From positions 682,001-746,000 of the forward strand of contig JAWMQN010000002.1 in assembly GCA_033283265.1 (NCBI GenBank): a DNA stretch of 64,000 nt, given 5' to 3'. Below are positions 10,602 to 19,717 of the stretch, one piece after another. Numbering within the stretch: position 1 is the stretch's first letter; each line of letters starts with the position of its first letter. Position numbers and translations under genes: made by a program. A model generated the notes under the pieces. That model had not been told where the DNA came from, ran no database searches, and was given only the letters and a program-made list of their open reading frames with translations. The DNA comes from Mangrovimicrobium sp033283265. GTDB lineage: Bacteria; Pseudomonadota; Gammaproteobacteria; Pseudomonadales; Halieaceae.

Positions 10602-11456
10602 CTACTGCCGCTGGATGCGCACCGCGCTCTCGAGCATGCGGATGGCGTCCGCGGCGAGTGATTCGCGGCTGTCGAAACAGTCGCGCCAGATGTTGTCCGG
10701 GTGCACCGGATCGCGGCCGCTGCCCAGGGCCTCCACCACCAGCCAGCCGCTGTAGTCGAGAAAGGCCAGGGTGGCGAAGGTCTCCTGCCACTGCACCTGG
10801 CCGCGGCCCAGTTCCCCGCGGTGGCTCTCGGAGAGTTTGACGTGCAGGAGCCGGTCCCCCGCCGCCGGCAGGGCGCGGGCCGGGTTGAACTCCTCGAGGT
10901 GGGCGTGGAAGGTGTTGTAGGACACGCCGATATTGTCCAGCCCAATGTCGCGGCACATGCGTGCCGCCGCACCGACGGTGTTGATCAGGTAGGTGTCGTA
11001 GCGGCACATGAACTCGAGGGCGAGGGCGATACCGCGCCCGGCGGCGTACTCCCCGGCGGCCTGCAGGCAGCCGCGGCTCCACTCCCACTCGCGATCGTTG
11101 ACCGGCTGGCCGGAAAAATAGCCCCTCGACTGGAACAGGGCGCCGCTGAGCAGCTGCGCCCCGAGCAGGGCGGCCTCGTCGATGCGCTGCCGGAGCAGTG
11201 CCAGGGCGCGCTCGCGTACCTGGGGGTCGGCGGACACGGGGTTTGCCGTGAGCGGCAGCCGGGTGCTGGCGAGGGGGGTCAGGCCGAGATCCCGCAGGCC
11301 CACGGCGAGCAGCTTGAGCGCCGACTCCCCCTGGCCCGCCAGCGGGACCTCCACCCCCTGGTAGCCCAGCTGTGCCAGGCGCTCGAGCACGGGCAGCTGG
11401 GCGACGCCGACGGCCTCGCCCCACAGCCGCATGTCCATGCCGAACCTGACTTCCAC
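10602..11456 (-). CDS. Sugar phosphate isomerase/epimerase-like TIM-barrel protein
   Basis: AP-endonuclease-2/xylose-isomerase-like TIM barrel of 284 aa. Family traits are the opening LERLAQLGYQGVEVPL, the acidic ligand strand ALALEFMCRYDTY, the segment GVSYNTFHAHLEEFNP and the closing strand LVVEALG. Relatives include hydroxypyruvate isomerase and inosose dehydratase, and I cannot choose a substrate. I prefer the GTG start at 11456, preceded by GAGG, over a longer form. ATG 11438 is an alternative. It converges on edd with no spacer, so a sugar-acid role is possible but not shown. Confidence 0.72.
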   Translation of the reverse strand: MEVRFGMDMRLWGEAVGVAQLPVLERLAQLGYQGVEVPLAGQGESALKLLAVGLRDLGLTPLASTRLPLTANPVSADPQVRERALALLRQRIDEAALLGAQLLSGALFQSRGYFSGQPVNDREWEWSRGCLQAAGEYAAGRGIALALEFMCRYDTYLINTVGAAARMCRDIGLDNIGVSYNTFHAHLEEFNPARALPAAGDRLLHVKLSESHRGELGRGQVQWQETFATLAFLDYSGWLVVEALGSGRDPVHPDNIWRDCFDSRESLAADAIRMLESAVRIQRQ

Positions 11457-11702
11457 CGTCCACCCACCTCGCCAGCGCGCTCCCGTTGTGCCGCAAGCAT
11501 GCCACGGCGGCGGCAATTAATCCGCGCGAAAGTGCACAAAAGGGCAGATCAGAGCGCGGGCCGAGGGCCGCCGCTGCCGCCGTCCGCGGCCCGGCAAGCG
11601 CCGTGAAAATTCCGGCTATTCACCGCAAGAGCAGCGCAAAGCGCGCTTCTCGGGTTATGATTGGTCGTTTTCTACGGCGGATAGCATAAGAGTTACCTAA
11701 AG

Positions 11703-12701
11703 ATGGCGGCGTTCGGTACCACATTCACAGCCAACATGGTCACCAGTTACTTCAGCGAGGGGCAGTGGTCCAGGCCGGCACTCGAGCCGGTGGCACCCTT
11801 TGCCATTCACCCGGCGACCCATGTGCTCCACTACGCCAGCGAGTGCTTCGAGGGGCTCAAGGCCTATCGCTCGGCCAGCGGCGACGTACACATTTTCCGC
11901 CCGGACGCCCATATCGCCCGCATGCAGCGCAGCGCCAGCCGCCTGATGCTGCCGGCCCCTGAGCCCGAGGCCCTGCTGGCCGCCCTGCACACGGCAGTGG
12001 CTGCTGCGGTCGACGAAATTCCCGAATACCCCGGCGCGCTCTACCTGCGCCCCACCCTGATCGGCACTACCGAAGACATCGGCGCCGCCGCCCGCCCCTG
12101 CGACCGGGCCACCTTTTTTGTCCTCGCCTCACCGGTGGGTGATTACTTCGCCGGCGGGCTGCAACCCCTGCGAGTGAAGGTGGACGACAAGGCCCAGCGC
12201 ACCACGCCCGGTTTCGGCGAGGTGAAAACCGGCGGCAACTACGCCGCCGCCCTGCGCGAAGTCGTGCTGGCGAAACGCGAACTGAACGCCGACCAGGTGC
12301 TCTTCGCCCCCGGCGGCGTGGTGCAGGAAACCGGCGCGGCCAACTTCGTGCTGATCGAGAACGGTGAGCTGCTCACCAAGCCCCTGGATGGTTCCATCCT
12401 GCCGGGCATCACCCGCAACAGCATCCTGACCCTCGCCACCGCGGCGGGCCTCAAGGTGGTTGAGCGCGACTTCCACGTCAGTGAACTGCTCGAGCGCGCC
12501 CCCCGTGGCGAAGCCGCCCTCACCGGTACCGCCGCTGTGCTGACGCCAGTGGGCGAGCTGGTCTACAACGGCGAAACCATCGTGGTCGGCAACGGCGAGA
12601 TGGGGCCCTGGTCGACCCGCCTGCGCGAGGAACTCTGCGCCATCCAGAGCGGTGCGGCGGAAGACCCGCACGGCTGGCGCGCACCGCTGCAGGCAGACTG
12701 A
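11703..12701 (+). CDS. ilvE: Branched-chain amino acid aminotransferase
   Basis: PLP fold-type IV transaminase that interconverts Leu/Ile/Val and their 2-oxo acids. It is 332 aa, of the longer class with N-terminal FTANMVTSYF. Motifs are HYASECFEGLKAYR (phosphate-cup region, about 42-55), GEVKTGGNYAAAL (the Lys is the Schiff-base residue, about 166) and VQETGAANFVLIENGELLTKPLDGSILPGITR. A quinone-oxidoreductase gene follows after two bases, so they are probably one transcript. The 246-bp upstream gap (11457-11702) shows no leader peptide or T-box. Confidence 0.93.
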   Translation: MAAFGTTFTANMVTSYFSEGQWSRPALEPVAPFAIHPATHVLHYASECFEGLKAYRSASGDVHIFRPDAHIARMQRSASRLMLPAPEPEALLAALHTAVAAAVDEIPEYPGALYLRPTLIGTTEDIGAAARPCDRATFFVLASPVGDYFAGGLQPLRVKVDDKAQRTTPGFGEVKTGGNYAAALREVVLAKRELNADQVLFAPGGVVQETGAANFVLIENGELLTKPLDGSILPGITRNSILTLATAAGLKVVERDFHVSELLERAPRGEAALTGTAAVLTPVGELVYNGETIVVGNGEMGPWSTRLREELCAIQSGAAEDPHGWRAPLQAD

Positions 12702-12703
12702 CG

Positions 12704-13678
12704 GTGCGGCGCTACGTCGCGATCAATCCCGACGACCACGCGCTCACTATCGAGCGCGACGCCATTCCCGAGCCCGCTGCGGGCGAGCTGTTGATCGCCG
12801 TCAGCGCCGCCGGGCTGAACCGCGCCGACCTGCTGCAGCGCGCGGGACTCTACCCCCCACCCGAGGACGCCTCGCCGATCATGGGGCTGGAAGTTTCCGG
12901 CACGGTGCTCGCGCTCGGCCCCGGCGTAGAGGGCTGGGCCGCGGGCGACCGGGTCTGCGCCCTGACCCACGGCGGCGGCTATGCCGACCACGCCGTGGCC
13001 CCGGCCAGCCAGTGCCTGCCGGTGCCGGACAATATCTCCCTCGAGGATGCCGCCGGCCTGCCGGAGGCGCTCTACACGGTCTGGCACAACCTCTACCAAC
13101 GGGCGCAGTTGCAAGCGGGGGAGCGGGTATTGATACACGGGGGCGCCAGCGGCATCGGCACCCTGGCGATCCAGGCCTGCGCCGCCCTCGGCGCGGAGGT
13201 CTACACCACGGCCGGCACCGCGGCCAAGTGCGCTGCGCTGGAAGCCCTCGGGGCGCGCCGCGCGATCAACTACAGTAGCGAGGATTTTGAGCAGGTCCTG
13301 CGCGAACTCGGCCTCGGCGAACGCATCAACGTGATCTTCGACATGGTCGGCGGTGATTACGTGCAGAAGAACCTCAACATCGCAGCACCCGAGGCCCGCC
13401 TGGTCTCCATCGCGTTTATCCGCGGTTTCAAGGCGGAGGTGAACTTCGCCCCGCTGCTGTTCAAGCGCCTCACCCTGACCGGCTCAACCCTGCGCGCCCA
13501 GAGTTTCGCTCAGAAAGCGGTGATGAGCCGGGAGATCCTCGAATACCTTTACCCGCACCTGCGCAGCGCCGCCATCCGGCCGGTGATCGACCGCGTGTTT
13601 CCGCTCGAAGAAGTGGAGGCGGCCCAGCAGTGGATGCAGGGCGGCGAACACACGGGCAAGATACTCCTGCGCATGTAG
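12704..13678 (+). CDS. NAD(P)H quinone oxidoreductase, PIG3/zeta-crystallin type
   Basis: Medium-chain dehydrogenase/reductase without structural zinc, 324 aa from a GTG start two bases after ilvE. A GroES-like domain (about 1-130, LNRADLLQRAGLYPPP) is followed by a Rossmann domain with the variant nucleotide motif HGGASGIGTLAIQ (about 145-157). The block FDMVGGDYVQKNLNIAA and the final EVEAAQQWMQGGEHTGKILL match the TIGR02824/PIG3 quinone reductases. It probably reduces quinones with NADPH; a role tied to ilvE is not evident. Confidence 0.9.
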   Translation: MRRYVAINPDDHALTIERDAIPEPAAGELLIAVSAAGLNRADLLQRAGLYPPPEDASPIMGLEVSGTVLALGPGVEGWAAGDRVCALTHGGGYADHAVAPASQCLPVPDNISLEDAAGLPEALYTVWHNLYQRAQLQAGERVLIHGGASGIGTLAIQACAALGAEVYTTAGTAAKCAALEALGARRAINYSSEDFEQVLRELGLGERINVIFDMVGGDYVQKNLNIAAPEARLVSIAFIRGFKAEVNFAPLLFKRLTLTGSTLRAQSFAQKAVMSREILEYLYPHLRSAAIRPVIDRVFPLEEVEAAQQWMQGGEHTGKILLRM

Positions 13679-13783
13679 CCCCGCGCCTGCCGCCGCCGGA
13701 AATCGCAGCGGCGCTGGTGGGCCGGAACCCAGGGGTAAGCGCGAACAGCCTGGACGAATGCTCTTCGCGCCCGGGGGCGCCGC

Positions 13784-14356
13784 TTAGCTTGCAGCAGCCT
13801 GTTTCGGTGCGGCCTTGCGCCGGGCAGCCGGTTTTTTCTTGGCCGGGGCTTTTTTCGCCGCGGGCTTTTTCTTCGCCACGGCCTGTTTTTTCACCGCAGC
13901 TTTTTTCTTCGCCGGGGCCTTCTTGCTGGCAGGCGCCTTTTTCGCCTTGCTACTGGCGAACGCCTTTTCCACCAGGGTCGCGGCCTGGTCGGCGGCCTGC
14001 GCCTTGCGCTGGATCAGCATCAGGTCGGTCCTGACCGCGGTATATTTCTGCGCGGCTTCATAGGCCGCCACGGCGATGCCCGCAACCGACTCGGCCAGAT
14101 CCTGCACCTGGGATACCAGGGCATCGACCTTTTTCTGGTTGTTCGGGGTGGCCTTCGCCTTGAGCGTGGCCCGGGCCTTTTTCAGTCGATCACTGGCAGC
14201 GCGATGGCGTTTGCGCGCCGCTTCCAGTTCCCGTTTTGCCTTTGAGCTGGCCTGCTCGCTTTCCGCTACCAGCTTCTTGCGAAGCTGCTCGACTTTCCTG
14301 TTCGCTTCCGCGGCCATCCGGGTGGCCTGGGCAATTTCTTTCTCAAGCATGGGCAT
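13784..14356 (-). CDS. AlgP-like Lys/Ala-rich histone H1-like protein
   Basis: 190-aa protein from ATG 14356, preceded by GGAG, which is preferred over the longer frame. Residues 1-125 form a charged coiled coil (AEANRKVEQLRKKL). The last ~60 residues are a low-complexity tail of Lys, Ala and Pro (KKAPAKKKPAAR-type repeats), like the C-terminal half of Pseudomonas AlgP and of eukaryotic histone H1. Binding to DNA or polyanions is inferred from composition. The tail is a slippage-prone repeat, so its length probably varies between strains. Confidence 0.8.
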   Translation of the reverse strand: MPMLEKEIAQATRMAAEANRKVEQLRKKLVAESEQASSKAKRELEAARKRHRAASDRLKKARATLKAKATPNNQKKVDALVSQVQDLAESVAGIAVAAYEAAQKYTAVRTDLMLIQRKAQAADQAATLVEKAFASSKAKKAPASKKAPAKKKAAVKKQAVAKKKPAAKKAPAKKKPAARRKAAPKQAAAS

Positions 14357-14484
14357 ATCGCTCCGTTGGTGTCTGAGATACCGCGTTTCCAGTTTAGGCC
14401 CAAACCACGGCAAGAGTTAAAGATTTTTGCCCGGCAAGCGGGGAATCTCTCCTGCCCGGGCGCAGCGATTGCACCTGCTGGCAG

Positions 14485-15999
14485 TCAGTTTTCCAGCTGC
14501 AACATGAATTGCGCGGCGGCCAGTAGCGCTTCCTCACCGAGGTGCCCCTGCGGCGGCATCTCCGGATAATCCTCGCGCTTTTTCACCGGCTGCTGCGCGT
14601 AGGCTGCAATTCCTGCGGGATTCTCCATGTACAGGGCCTTGATGATCTGCGCCGGCGGGCCGATCAGCCGCACACCGTAGGCGTGGCAACCGGCGCAAAC
14701 GCCGTAATAGGTGAGTTTGCCGATGTCTACGTTTTCCAGCCCGCGCGCCGGAACCGCTTCGGGCAGGGTGTAACTGGCCACATTGGCCGTGGTGTCGAAC
14801 TCGCACTCGCTGTAGTTTTCCAGGCCCATCGTGCGGTAGCGCGACGCGTTGAGGATGCAGCCGTTATCCATGCCCACCGTGTCGACAATGTCCGGCCCGC
14901 GGGTCTGCAACTCCGTCGCCAGGTAGGCGCGCACCACCGCCGCCGGGTCGAGACCGTTGGCGTGCATCAGGTTGTCCAGCAGCTTGGGGCGATCCGGGTT
15001 GGGCTCTGACTCCGGATCGTTGGGAATATTGGTGGCGAGGGTGAAGTCGGTAAAGATGATACCCGCCGAGTTGTTGCCGGTGATGATATTGCCCTCGATG
15101 ACCACGTCATCGCAGGCCATGATCAAGATGCCGGTGCCGGCGGGCACATTGGCGACGATGGAGCCGGGAATGGCAAAATTTTCATGGTTGTTGTCGATGA
15201 TGAAATTGTTGCGCACGATCACGTCGCCGCAGGTCTTGATCGGCAGCCCCGGTGTGACGAAGGCGAGAATACCGCCGGTGTTGTTGTAGACGTAGTTGGC
15301 CTCGACCAGCGCCGAGCGGCTATTCTCGATCTCGATGCCCGCCACGCTCTCGAATACACGGTTGTAGACCACGTCGACGTTGTCCGACATGCCGATGTAG
15401 ATCGCCGCGTCCTCGATCCCCGAGAGCACGTTGTGGGAGACGATGCCGTTCTTGCCGAGCTGGGGGAAAATGCCATAAACCCCGGTATCGACGACAATAT
15501 TGTTGCGGATGATGAAGTTGTTGCCGGCCTGCCCCATCACCCCGTTGCCCTTGTAATGGGTGATGTAGAAATTCTCGATAGTCGTGCCATTGCCGGAGTA
15601 GAGAATGGCGTCGTTGCGCACCCCCTCGCCCTCGAGCACGGGGTAGGCGCCGCCCTCGATCACCCCCGACAGGGTGATGTTGTCCTTGTCGATGTAGACG
15701 GTTTCCCGGTAGGTGCCGGGGAGCACCTTGATCACCGCGCCGGGCCCGGCTGCGCTGACCGCGTCCTGGATCGACTCGCCGTCGCGCACCACCAGCACCT
15801 CTCCGCTGGTCGGCGTGGCCAGGCGCCGCACCGCGTTGGCCTCGTGTTCGCCCACGGCGGCGCTGCCGGCAGAGCTGAATTCCGCGGCAGGCTCTTCCTT
15901 CACTTTTATCACGGTCACCTGCACCTGGCCCTGTTTGCCCAGCAGGTAGCCGGCCCCCAGTACCGCAAGGCCGATCACGGCGATCATCAGTTTACGCAT
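14485..15999 (-). CDS. Parallel beta-helix protein fused to C-terminal cytochrome c
   Basis: 504-aa exported protein: an N-terminal signal anchor (VIGLAVLGAGYLLG), a right-handed parallel beta-helix (about 65-330, with many turns of the NNxI/GNxI type such as FIIRNNIVVDTGVYGIF) and a C-terminal monohaem domain with CAGCH (about residue 435) and a probable distal Met in EMPPQGHL. The helix domain resembles the TIGR03805 family, whose function is unknown and which is known to pair with cytochrome-like partners. It is third in an operon with a di-haem peroxidase-like protein (4-bp gap) and a c4-like cytochrome. A carbohydrate or surface polymer substrate is possible but not shown. Confidence 0.82.
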   Translation of the reverse strand: MRKLMIAVIGLAVLGAGYLLGKQGQVQVTVIKVKEEPAAEFSSAGSAAVGEHEANAVRRLATPTSGEVLVVRDGESIQDAVSAAGPGAVIKVLPGTYRETVYIDKDNITLSGVIEGGAYPVLEGEGVRNDAILYSGNGTTIENFYITHYKGNGVMGQAGNNFIIRNNIVVDTGVYGIFPQLGKNGIVSHNVLSGIEDAAIYIGMSDNVDVVYNRVFESVAGIEIENSRSALVEANYVYNNTGGILAFVTPGLPIKTCGDVIVRNNFIIDNNHENFAIPGSIVANVPAGTGILIMACDDVVIEGNIITGNNSAGIIFTDFTLATNIPNDPESEPNPDRPKLLDNLMHANGLDPAAVVRAYLATELQTRGPDIVDTVGMDNGCILNASRYRTMGLENYSECEFDTTANVASYTLPEAVPARGLENVDIGKLTYYGVCAGCHAYGVRLIGPPAQIIKALYMENPAGIAAYAQQPVKKREDYPEMPPQGHLGEEALLAAAQFMLQLEN

Positions 16000-16003
16000 G
16001 CTG

Positions 16004-17191
16004 TTATTCTCCCTGGCGCTCCGCTGCGGGCACCGGCCGATTGTGGACCGGGCTCAGGCCCGAAGGCAATTGTGCTGGAACCTGCGGCATGAAGCGCTGG
16101 TCCGTCAGCGTGGCGAGAAAATCCACCAAGCGGTCCAGTTCCGCGGCGCCCAACTGCGGGTTCCAGATGTGCCAGTGGATATTCAGCTGCTCCCCTTCCG
16201 GCACCGCGTGGCCGCGACCGCCGTTATAGAAGGCCACCGCCTCGCGCAGCGTGGGGAAATTCCCCGCGTGCATGTAGGGCGCGGTTAGCGCCACGTTGCG
16301 CAGGCTGGGCACCCGGAAGGCGCCGCGCAGGCTGGCATCGCCGGTCGCGGCCTGGGCCCCGGGATCCAGCGGCACCCCCGGCGCTTCCGGCACCCCGATC
16401 ACCGCCAGTTGCTGGTTGCTGAACAGCGGCGGTGTGTGGCATTCGGCGCAGCGGGCGACGAAGGAGCGGAACACGTTCAGCCCTTCCAGTTCCGCGGGCG
16501 TAAGCGCGGCGGCGTAGCCGTGGGCGTACTGGTCGTATCGGCTGTTGAGGGAAATCAGCGAGGCCTCGAAGGCCGCCAGTGCGGTGTAGACCTGCGGCAG
16601 CGTGATACCGCCCTGCTCCGCATCAGCCTCCTGGGGAAATGCGGCCGCGAACAGGTCACGATAGGCCTCGCTGCGGTTGAGGTCGGCGAGCAGCACTGGC
16701 GGTGAGTTGGCCATCTCCTTCGGGTCGTAGAGCGGCCCCTGCAACTGCTCCTCCAGGGAGGCCGCGCGCGCGTCCCAGAACAGGCGCTGGAAAAAAGCGA
16801 CATTCCACAGGCTGGGTGCGGAGCGCTGCAATTCAGTCCCGCCGGCGCCGACACTGCGCCCCCGGCCGTCGGCAAAGCCGAGCTCTGGCACGTGACAGCT
16901 GGCGCAGGCCAGCTGGCGGTCCGCCGACAGCAGGGGGTCGAAAAACAGGTAGCGACCGAGGTCGATCTGCTGCGGGGTGAAGCCGTCGCGCAGCGCGGGC
17001 AGGCCGCTGGTCAGGCCGCCCACGCCGGCGGACTGCAGCGAGGCGTACTGCTGGTAGAGGCTGCGCAGGAAGCAGCGCCCGTCAACCCGCTCGAAGCCCG
17101 GCGGGCAATGGCTGGCGAGTTCAAACCCGGCTTCCCCCGCGCGGGCGCCAAACGCCAGCAGGAGTAGCGCCAGGGCGAGAACCGCCCGCAT
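16004..17191 (-). CDS. Di-haem cytochrome c peroxidase/MauG-family protein
   Basis: Periplasmic protein of 395 aa with a signal peptide (LALLLLAFGARA). Two haem motifs are seen: CASCH (about residue 99) and CAECH (about residue 244). The CCP/MauG hallmarks follow: GFADGRGRSVG after the first haem, LSADRQLACASC, and AFRVPSLRNVALTAPYMHAG near residue 305. Family members reduce H2O2 or oxidise protein or organic substrates with electrons from small cytochromes. The c4-like gene upstream (2-bp gap) is the obvious electron partner. Whether it is a peroxidase or a MauG-like oxidase cannot be decided. Confidence 0.88.
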   Translation of the reverse strand: MRAVLALALLLLAFGARAGEAGFELASHCPPGFERVDGRCFLRSLYQQYASLQSAGVGGLTSGLPALRDGFTPQQIDLGRYLFFDPLLSADRQLACASCHVPELGFADGRGRSVGAGGTELQRSAPSLWNVAFFQRLFWDARAASLEEQLQGPLYDPKEMANSPPVLLADLNRSEAYRDLFAAAFPQEADAEQGGITLPQVYTALAAFEASLISLNSRYDQYAHGYAAALTPAELEGLNVFRSFVARCAECHTPPLFSNQQLAVIGVPEAPGVPLDPGAQAATGDASLRGAFRVPSLRNVALTAPYMHAGNFPTLREAVAFYNGGRGHAVPEGEQLNIHWHIWNPQLGAAELDRLVDFLATLTDQRFMPQVPAQLPSGLSPVHNRPVPAAERQGE

Positions 17192-17193
17192 CC

Positions 17194-17814
17194 CTACTCC
17201 GCTTCGGCCAGGCTGCGCAGGTAGCTCACCACATCGCGCAGCGCTTCGGCGCCGGGCAGGGTGGCGGCCATTGCGCGCATCTGCCGCCCGCTCATATCCG
17301 CCTGGTCACTGCCGCGCGAACCCTCGCGGAAGGCTTCCAGCTGCGCCAGCAGGTACCAGTCGTCACTGCCGGCCAGGCGCGGCGAGTGCAGGGCCCGGTT
17401 GCCCTCTGCCGCGGCCCCGTGACAGGCACCGCACAATTGCTTGTAGTAATCCGCCCCCAGGGCGCTATCGCCACTGACGGTTACCGGCGAGGGTGCACTG
17501 TCCAGCGTGGCGATGTAGTCCGCCACCGCGTGTACAGCCGCGGTGTCCGGCAGGCTTTTCGCCATGCCGGCCATAGCCTGGGCCGCCGGCGACTCCCCTG
17601 CGTTGCCGCGCTGGCCGCTGCGGAACTTCTCCAGCTGCGCGGAGAGGTATACCGGGGCGAGATGGTTCAGGCGCGGCGCTCCCTGGGCCTGGTTACCCTC
17701 TGCATTCTGGCCGTGGCAGCTGGCGCACACGGCGAAATACTGCTGCCCCTCACCTGCGGCCAGTACGCCGGGGGCACTCGCAACGAGAAGGATCGCAGTG
17801 AACAACTTACGCAT
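17194..17814 (-). CDS. Cytochrome c4-like di-haem protein
   Basis: 206-aa periplasmic electron carrier with signal peptide (LLVASAPGVLA) and two class-I cytochrome c domains. The haem motifs are CASCH (about residue 33) and CGACH (about residue 132), each followed by the c4-type block GN(Q/R)xxxxPRL and a Met-bearing C-terminal helix (AMAGMAKSL; RAMAATLPG). The two-domain size fits cytochrome c4. It is first in the operon with the di-haem peroxidase and the beta-helix/cytochrome fusion and probably supplies their electrons. The promoter must lie in the 199 bp to 18013. Confidence 0.9.
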   Translation of the reverse strand: MRKLFTAILLVASAPGVLAAGEGQQYFAVCASCHGQNAEGNQAQGAPRLNHLAPVYLSAQLEKFRSGQRGNAGESPAAQAMAGMAKSLPDTAAVHAVADYIATLDSAPSPVTVSGDSALGADYYKQLCGACHGAAAEGNRALHSPRLAGSDDWYLLAQLEAFREGSRGSDQADMSGRQMRAMAATLPGAEALRDVVSYLRSLAEAE

Positions 17815-18013
17815 GGGGACTCCTTTATCCGAGGCGCGCAGCCTTCGCTTGTTTCATGCTGGGCCGCGTATCATAATTCCAAATAGCAGCGGACTGAAAT
17901 TACGCCCGCGCGGGAGGACAGTCGCAGTGTTTATCGGCTAGACTCGCACCTTACGGCGCCAGCACAGACAACACGCTCAGCCAACCAAGCAAAAAGACCA
18001 CAGGGATACGACG

Positions 18014-18409
18014 ATGGAATTCAGCGCTGAAGAACACAGTATCAAATGCCCCAAGTGCGGCCACGGTATGAACGAGGTCACCTACGGTGACGTCACCATA
18101 GACCGCTGCACCCATTGCCAGGGGCTGTGGTTCGATACCGGTGAGGCGGACGCCCTGAAAGGCAAGTGGATGGGCGATGCCCTCGATCTCGGCGCGGCCT
18201 CGGAGGGTCGCAAGTGGGACGCCGTCGAGGATATCTCCTGCCCGCGCTGCGGCAAGCAGATGGAAAAGCGCTCGGACCCCAAGCAGAAGCACATCTGGTT
18301 CGAGGAGTGCGCGGAGCACGGCATGTTCATGGATGCCGGCGAATTCACCGACTACAAGCACGAAACCTGGGCCGACTGGTTCCGCCGCCTGCTGCGCGGC
18401 AGCCGCTGA
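18014..18409 (+). CDS. Zinc-ribbon (TFIIB-type) domain protein
   Basis: Small 131-aa cytosolic protein. The N-terminal zf-TFIIB ribbon (about 13-55) has CPKCG and CTHCQGLWFDTGE, the hallmark of the COG3809 family. A second, partly degenerate ribbon follows (CPRCGKQM then EECAEHGMFMDAGEF), where the second Cys pair is C-x-x-H-like. The function of the family is unknown; nucleic-acid or protein contacts through the ribbons are inferred. It ends at a shared bidirectional terminator opposite the DUF481 gene. Confidence 0.85.
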   Translation: MEFSAEEHSIKCPKCGHGMNEVTYGDVTIDRCTHCQGLWFDTGEADALKGKWMGDALDLGAASEGRKWDAVEDISCPRCGKQMEKRSDPKQKHIWFEECAEHGMFMDAGEFTDYKHETWADWFRRLLRGSR

Positions 18410-18427
18410 CCCCCGGCTTCAGCAGTT

Positions 18428-18459
18428 AAAAAAATGGCGGCCACCTGGCCGCCATTTTT
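18428..18459. terminator. Bidirectional Rho-independent terminator
   Basis: Perfect hairpin ATGGCGGCCA / TGGCCGCCAT with a 2-nt loop, preceded by an A-run and followed by a T-run, so it can end transcription of both convergent neighbours. Confidence 0.92.
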
Positions 18460-18474
18460 GTTTCCGGCCCGGGC

Positions 18475-19536
18475 TTACCAGGTATAGCCGAGGCGCACCG
18501 AGTAGGTCTGGTCCAGTTCCTCGACGTCGTCGGGGACCCCTGAGTCATACTCCAGCAGCACTTCCGCCGCCGCCTCGAAGTTCCACAGCAGCGGGAAGGC
18601 GAGACCGAAGGTACTGTTGATCACCACGTCCTCGGTATTGTCGAAGTTCCACAGGCCGTTTTGCAGGAAGTAGAGCCGTGAATCACCGCCCAGGTAATTG
18701 CTGCTGAGGTTGATGTTCCAGGTACCGCCGGGGTAGTCCTTGTCCTCGGCGACGTAGAAGTCCTCGCTGACATAGGCGACACCGACATCCGCGGACAGGC
18801 TGAGCGCCGGGTCGGTGAGGAAGTCGCGGCCGATGTAGGGGCCAACGTAGTAGCGCAGGCGCAGGTCGGCGAAGCGATCGTTTTCAGCATAGGCCTGCAC
18901 GCCGCCGTAAGTCGGGCCGTCGAAGAAGTAGTCGTACTTGCCCTGTATGTTCCAGTTTTCCGCGCTCTTGAGGCCGTTGGCCTCGTCGATCTCGCCGTTG
19001 AAGCGCAGGGTGAAACGGTCTTGCTCGCTGCGCCAGATACTCTCCAGGCGGTAGTCCAGTTCATCGGTATCGGTATTGCCGCGCTCCATGGTCAGGGCGA
19101 AGTTGACCAGGCCCTTCCACATGTAGCCCTGGCCCAGTTCCCAGGGCTCGGGGTTGACCAGCGACAGGTCCTCCAGCGCCAGCGGCGCCGCGCTGGCGAC
19201 CGGGCCGGCTATCACCACCTGTTGCTCCTCGACCACCAGGGGCTGGCCCTCGATCACCGTATCGTCGGCCAGTGCCATCACCACTGCGTCTGCGGTGCGA
19301 ATACCGCTGATCTTGTCCATCGGGATACTCAGGGTGCCGGCAAAGTCGGTTTCCAGTTTCAGCTTGCCGTCACGGAGGCTGAGCACCTTGCCCAGCAGGC
19401 GGGAACCATCGAGCATGATCACTTCATCGGGAACCACGGGAGCCGGCGCTGCGTCCGCCGCCTCCTGCGCCGACGCCAGTGCAGCGCCGAACGCCAATAG
19501 GCCGGAGAACAGCGCTCCGGTAAGCCGTTTGTTCAT
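18475..19536 (-). CDS. DUF481-family outer-membrane protein
   Basis: 353-aa protein from ATG 19536, which gives a clean signal peptide (TGALFSGLLAFGAALASAQ). An upstream in-frame extension lacks one. Residues ~40-100 form a small beta domain (VIMLDGSRLLGKVLSLRDGKLKLETDF, like SHOCT-free DUF481 leaders). Residues ~125-353 are a DUF481/YdiY beta-barrel with alternating aromatic strands and a terminal aromatic (RLGYTW). YdiY relatives are called salt-induced outer-membrane proteins; the actual role is unknown. Confidence 0.85.
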   Translation of the reverse strand: MNKRLTGALFSGLLAFGAALASAQEAADAAPAPVVPDEVIMLDGSRLLGKVLSLRDGKLKLETDFAGTLSIPMDKISGIRTADAVVMALADDTVIEGQPLVVEEQQVVIAGPVASAAPLALEDLSLVNPEPWELGQGYMWKGLVNFALTMERGNTDTDELDYRLESIWRSEQDRFTLRFNGEIDEANGLKSAENWNIQGKYDYFFDGPTYGGVQAYAENDRFADLRLRYYVGPYIGRDFLTDPALSLSADVGVAYVSEDFYVAEDKDYPGGTWNINLSSNYLGGDSRLYFLQNGLWNFDNTEDVVINSTFGLAFPLLWNFEAAAEVLLEYDSGVPDDVEELDQTYSVRLGYTW

Positions 19537-19717
19537 TGTTTCACCTTGGTTTGCATTGCTGTCGGGCAGCGCGCGGCGCAGTCTGCGCAATGGCGCCGGG
19601 CACAATGGTAGCGGCCTCCCCCGGTGATACAAGTTTTTTTGCTTCCTCACAGTGCGTCGTTTCAGGGCCGGGCGCGCTGCTGATACACTAGAGCGGGGAA
19701 TAAGAAAGGAACTCCAG

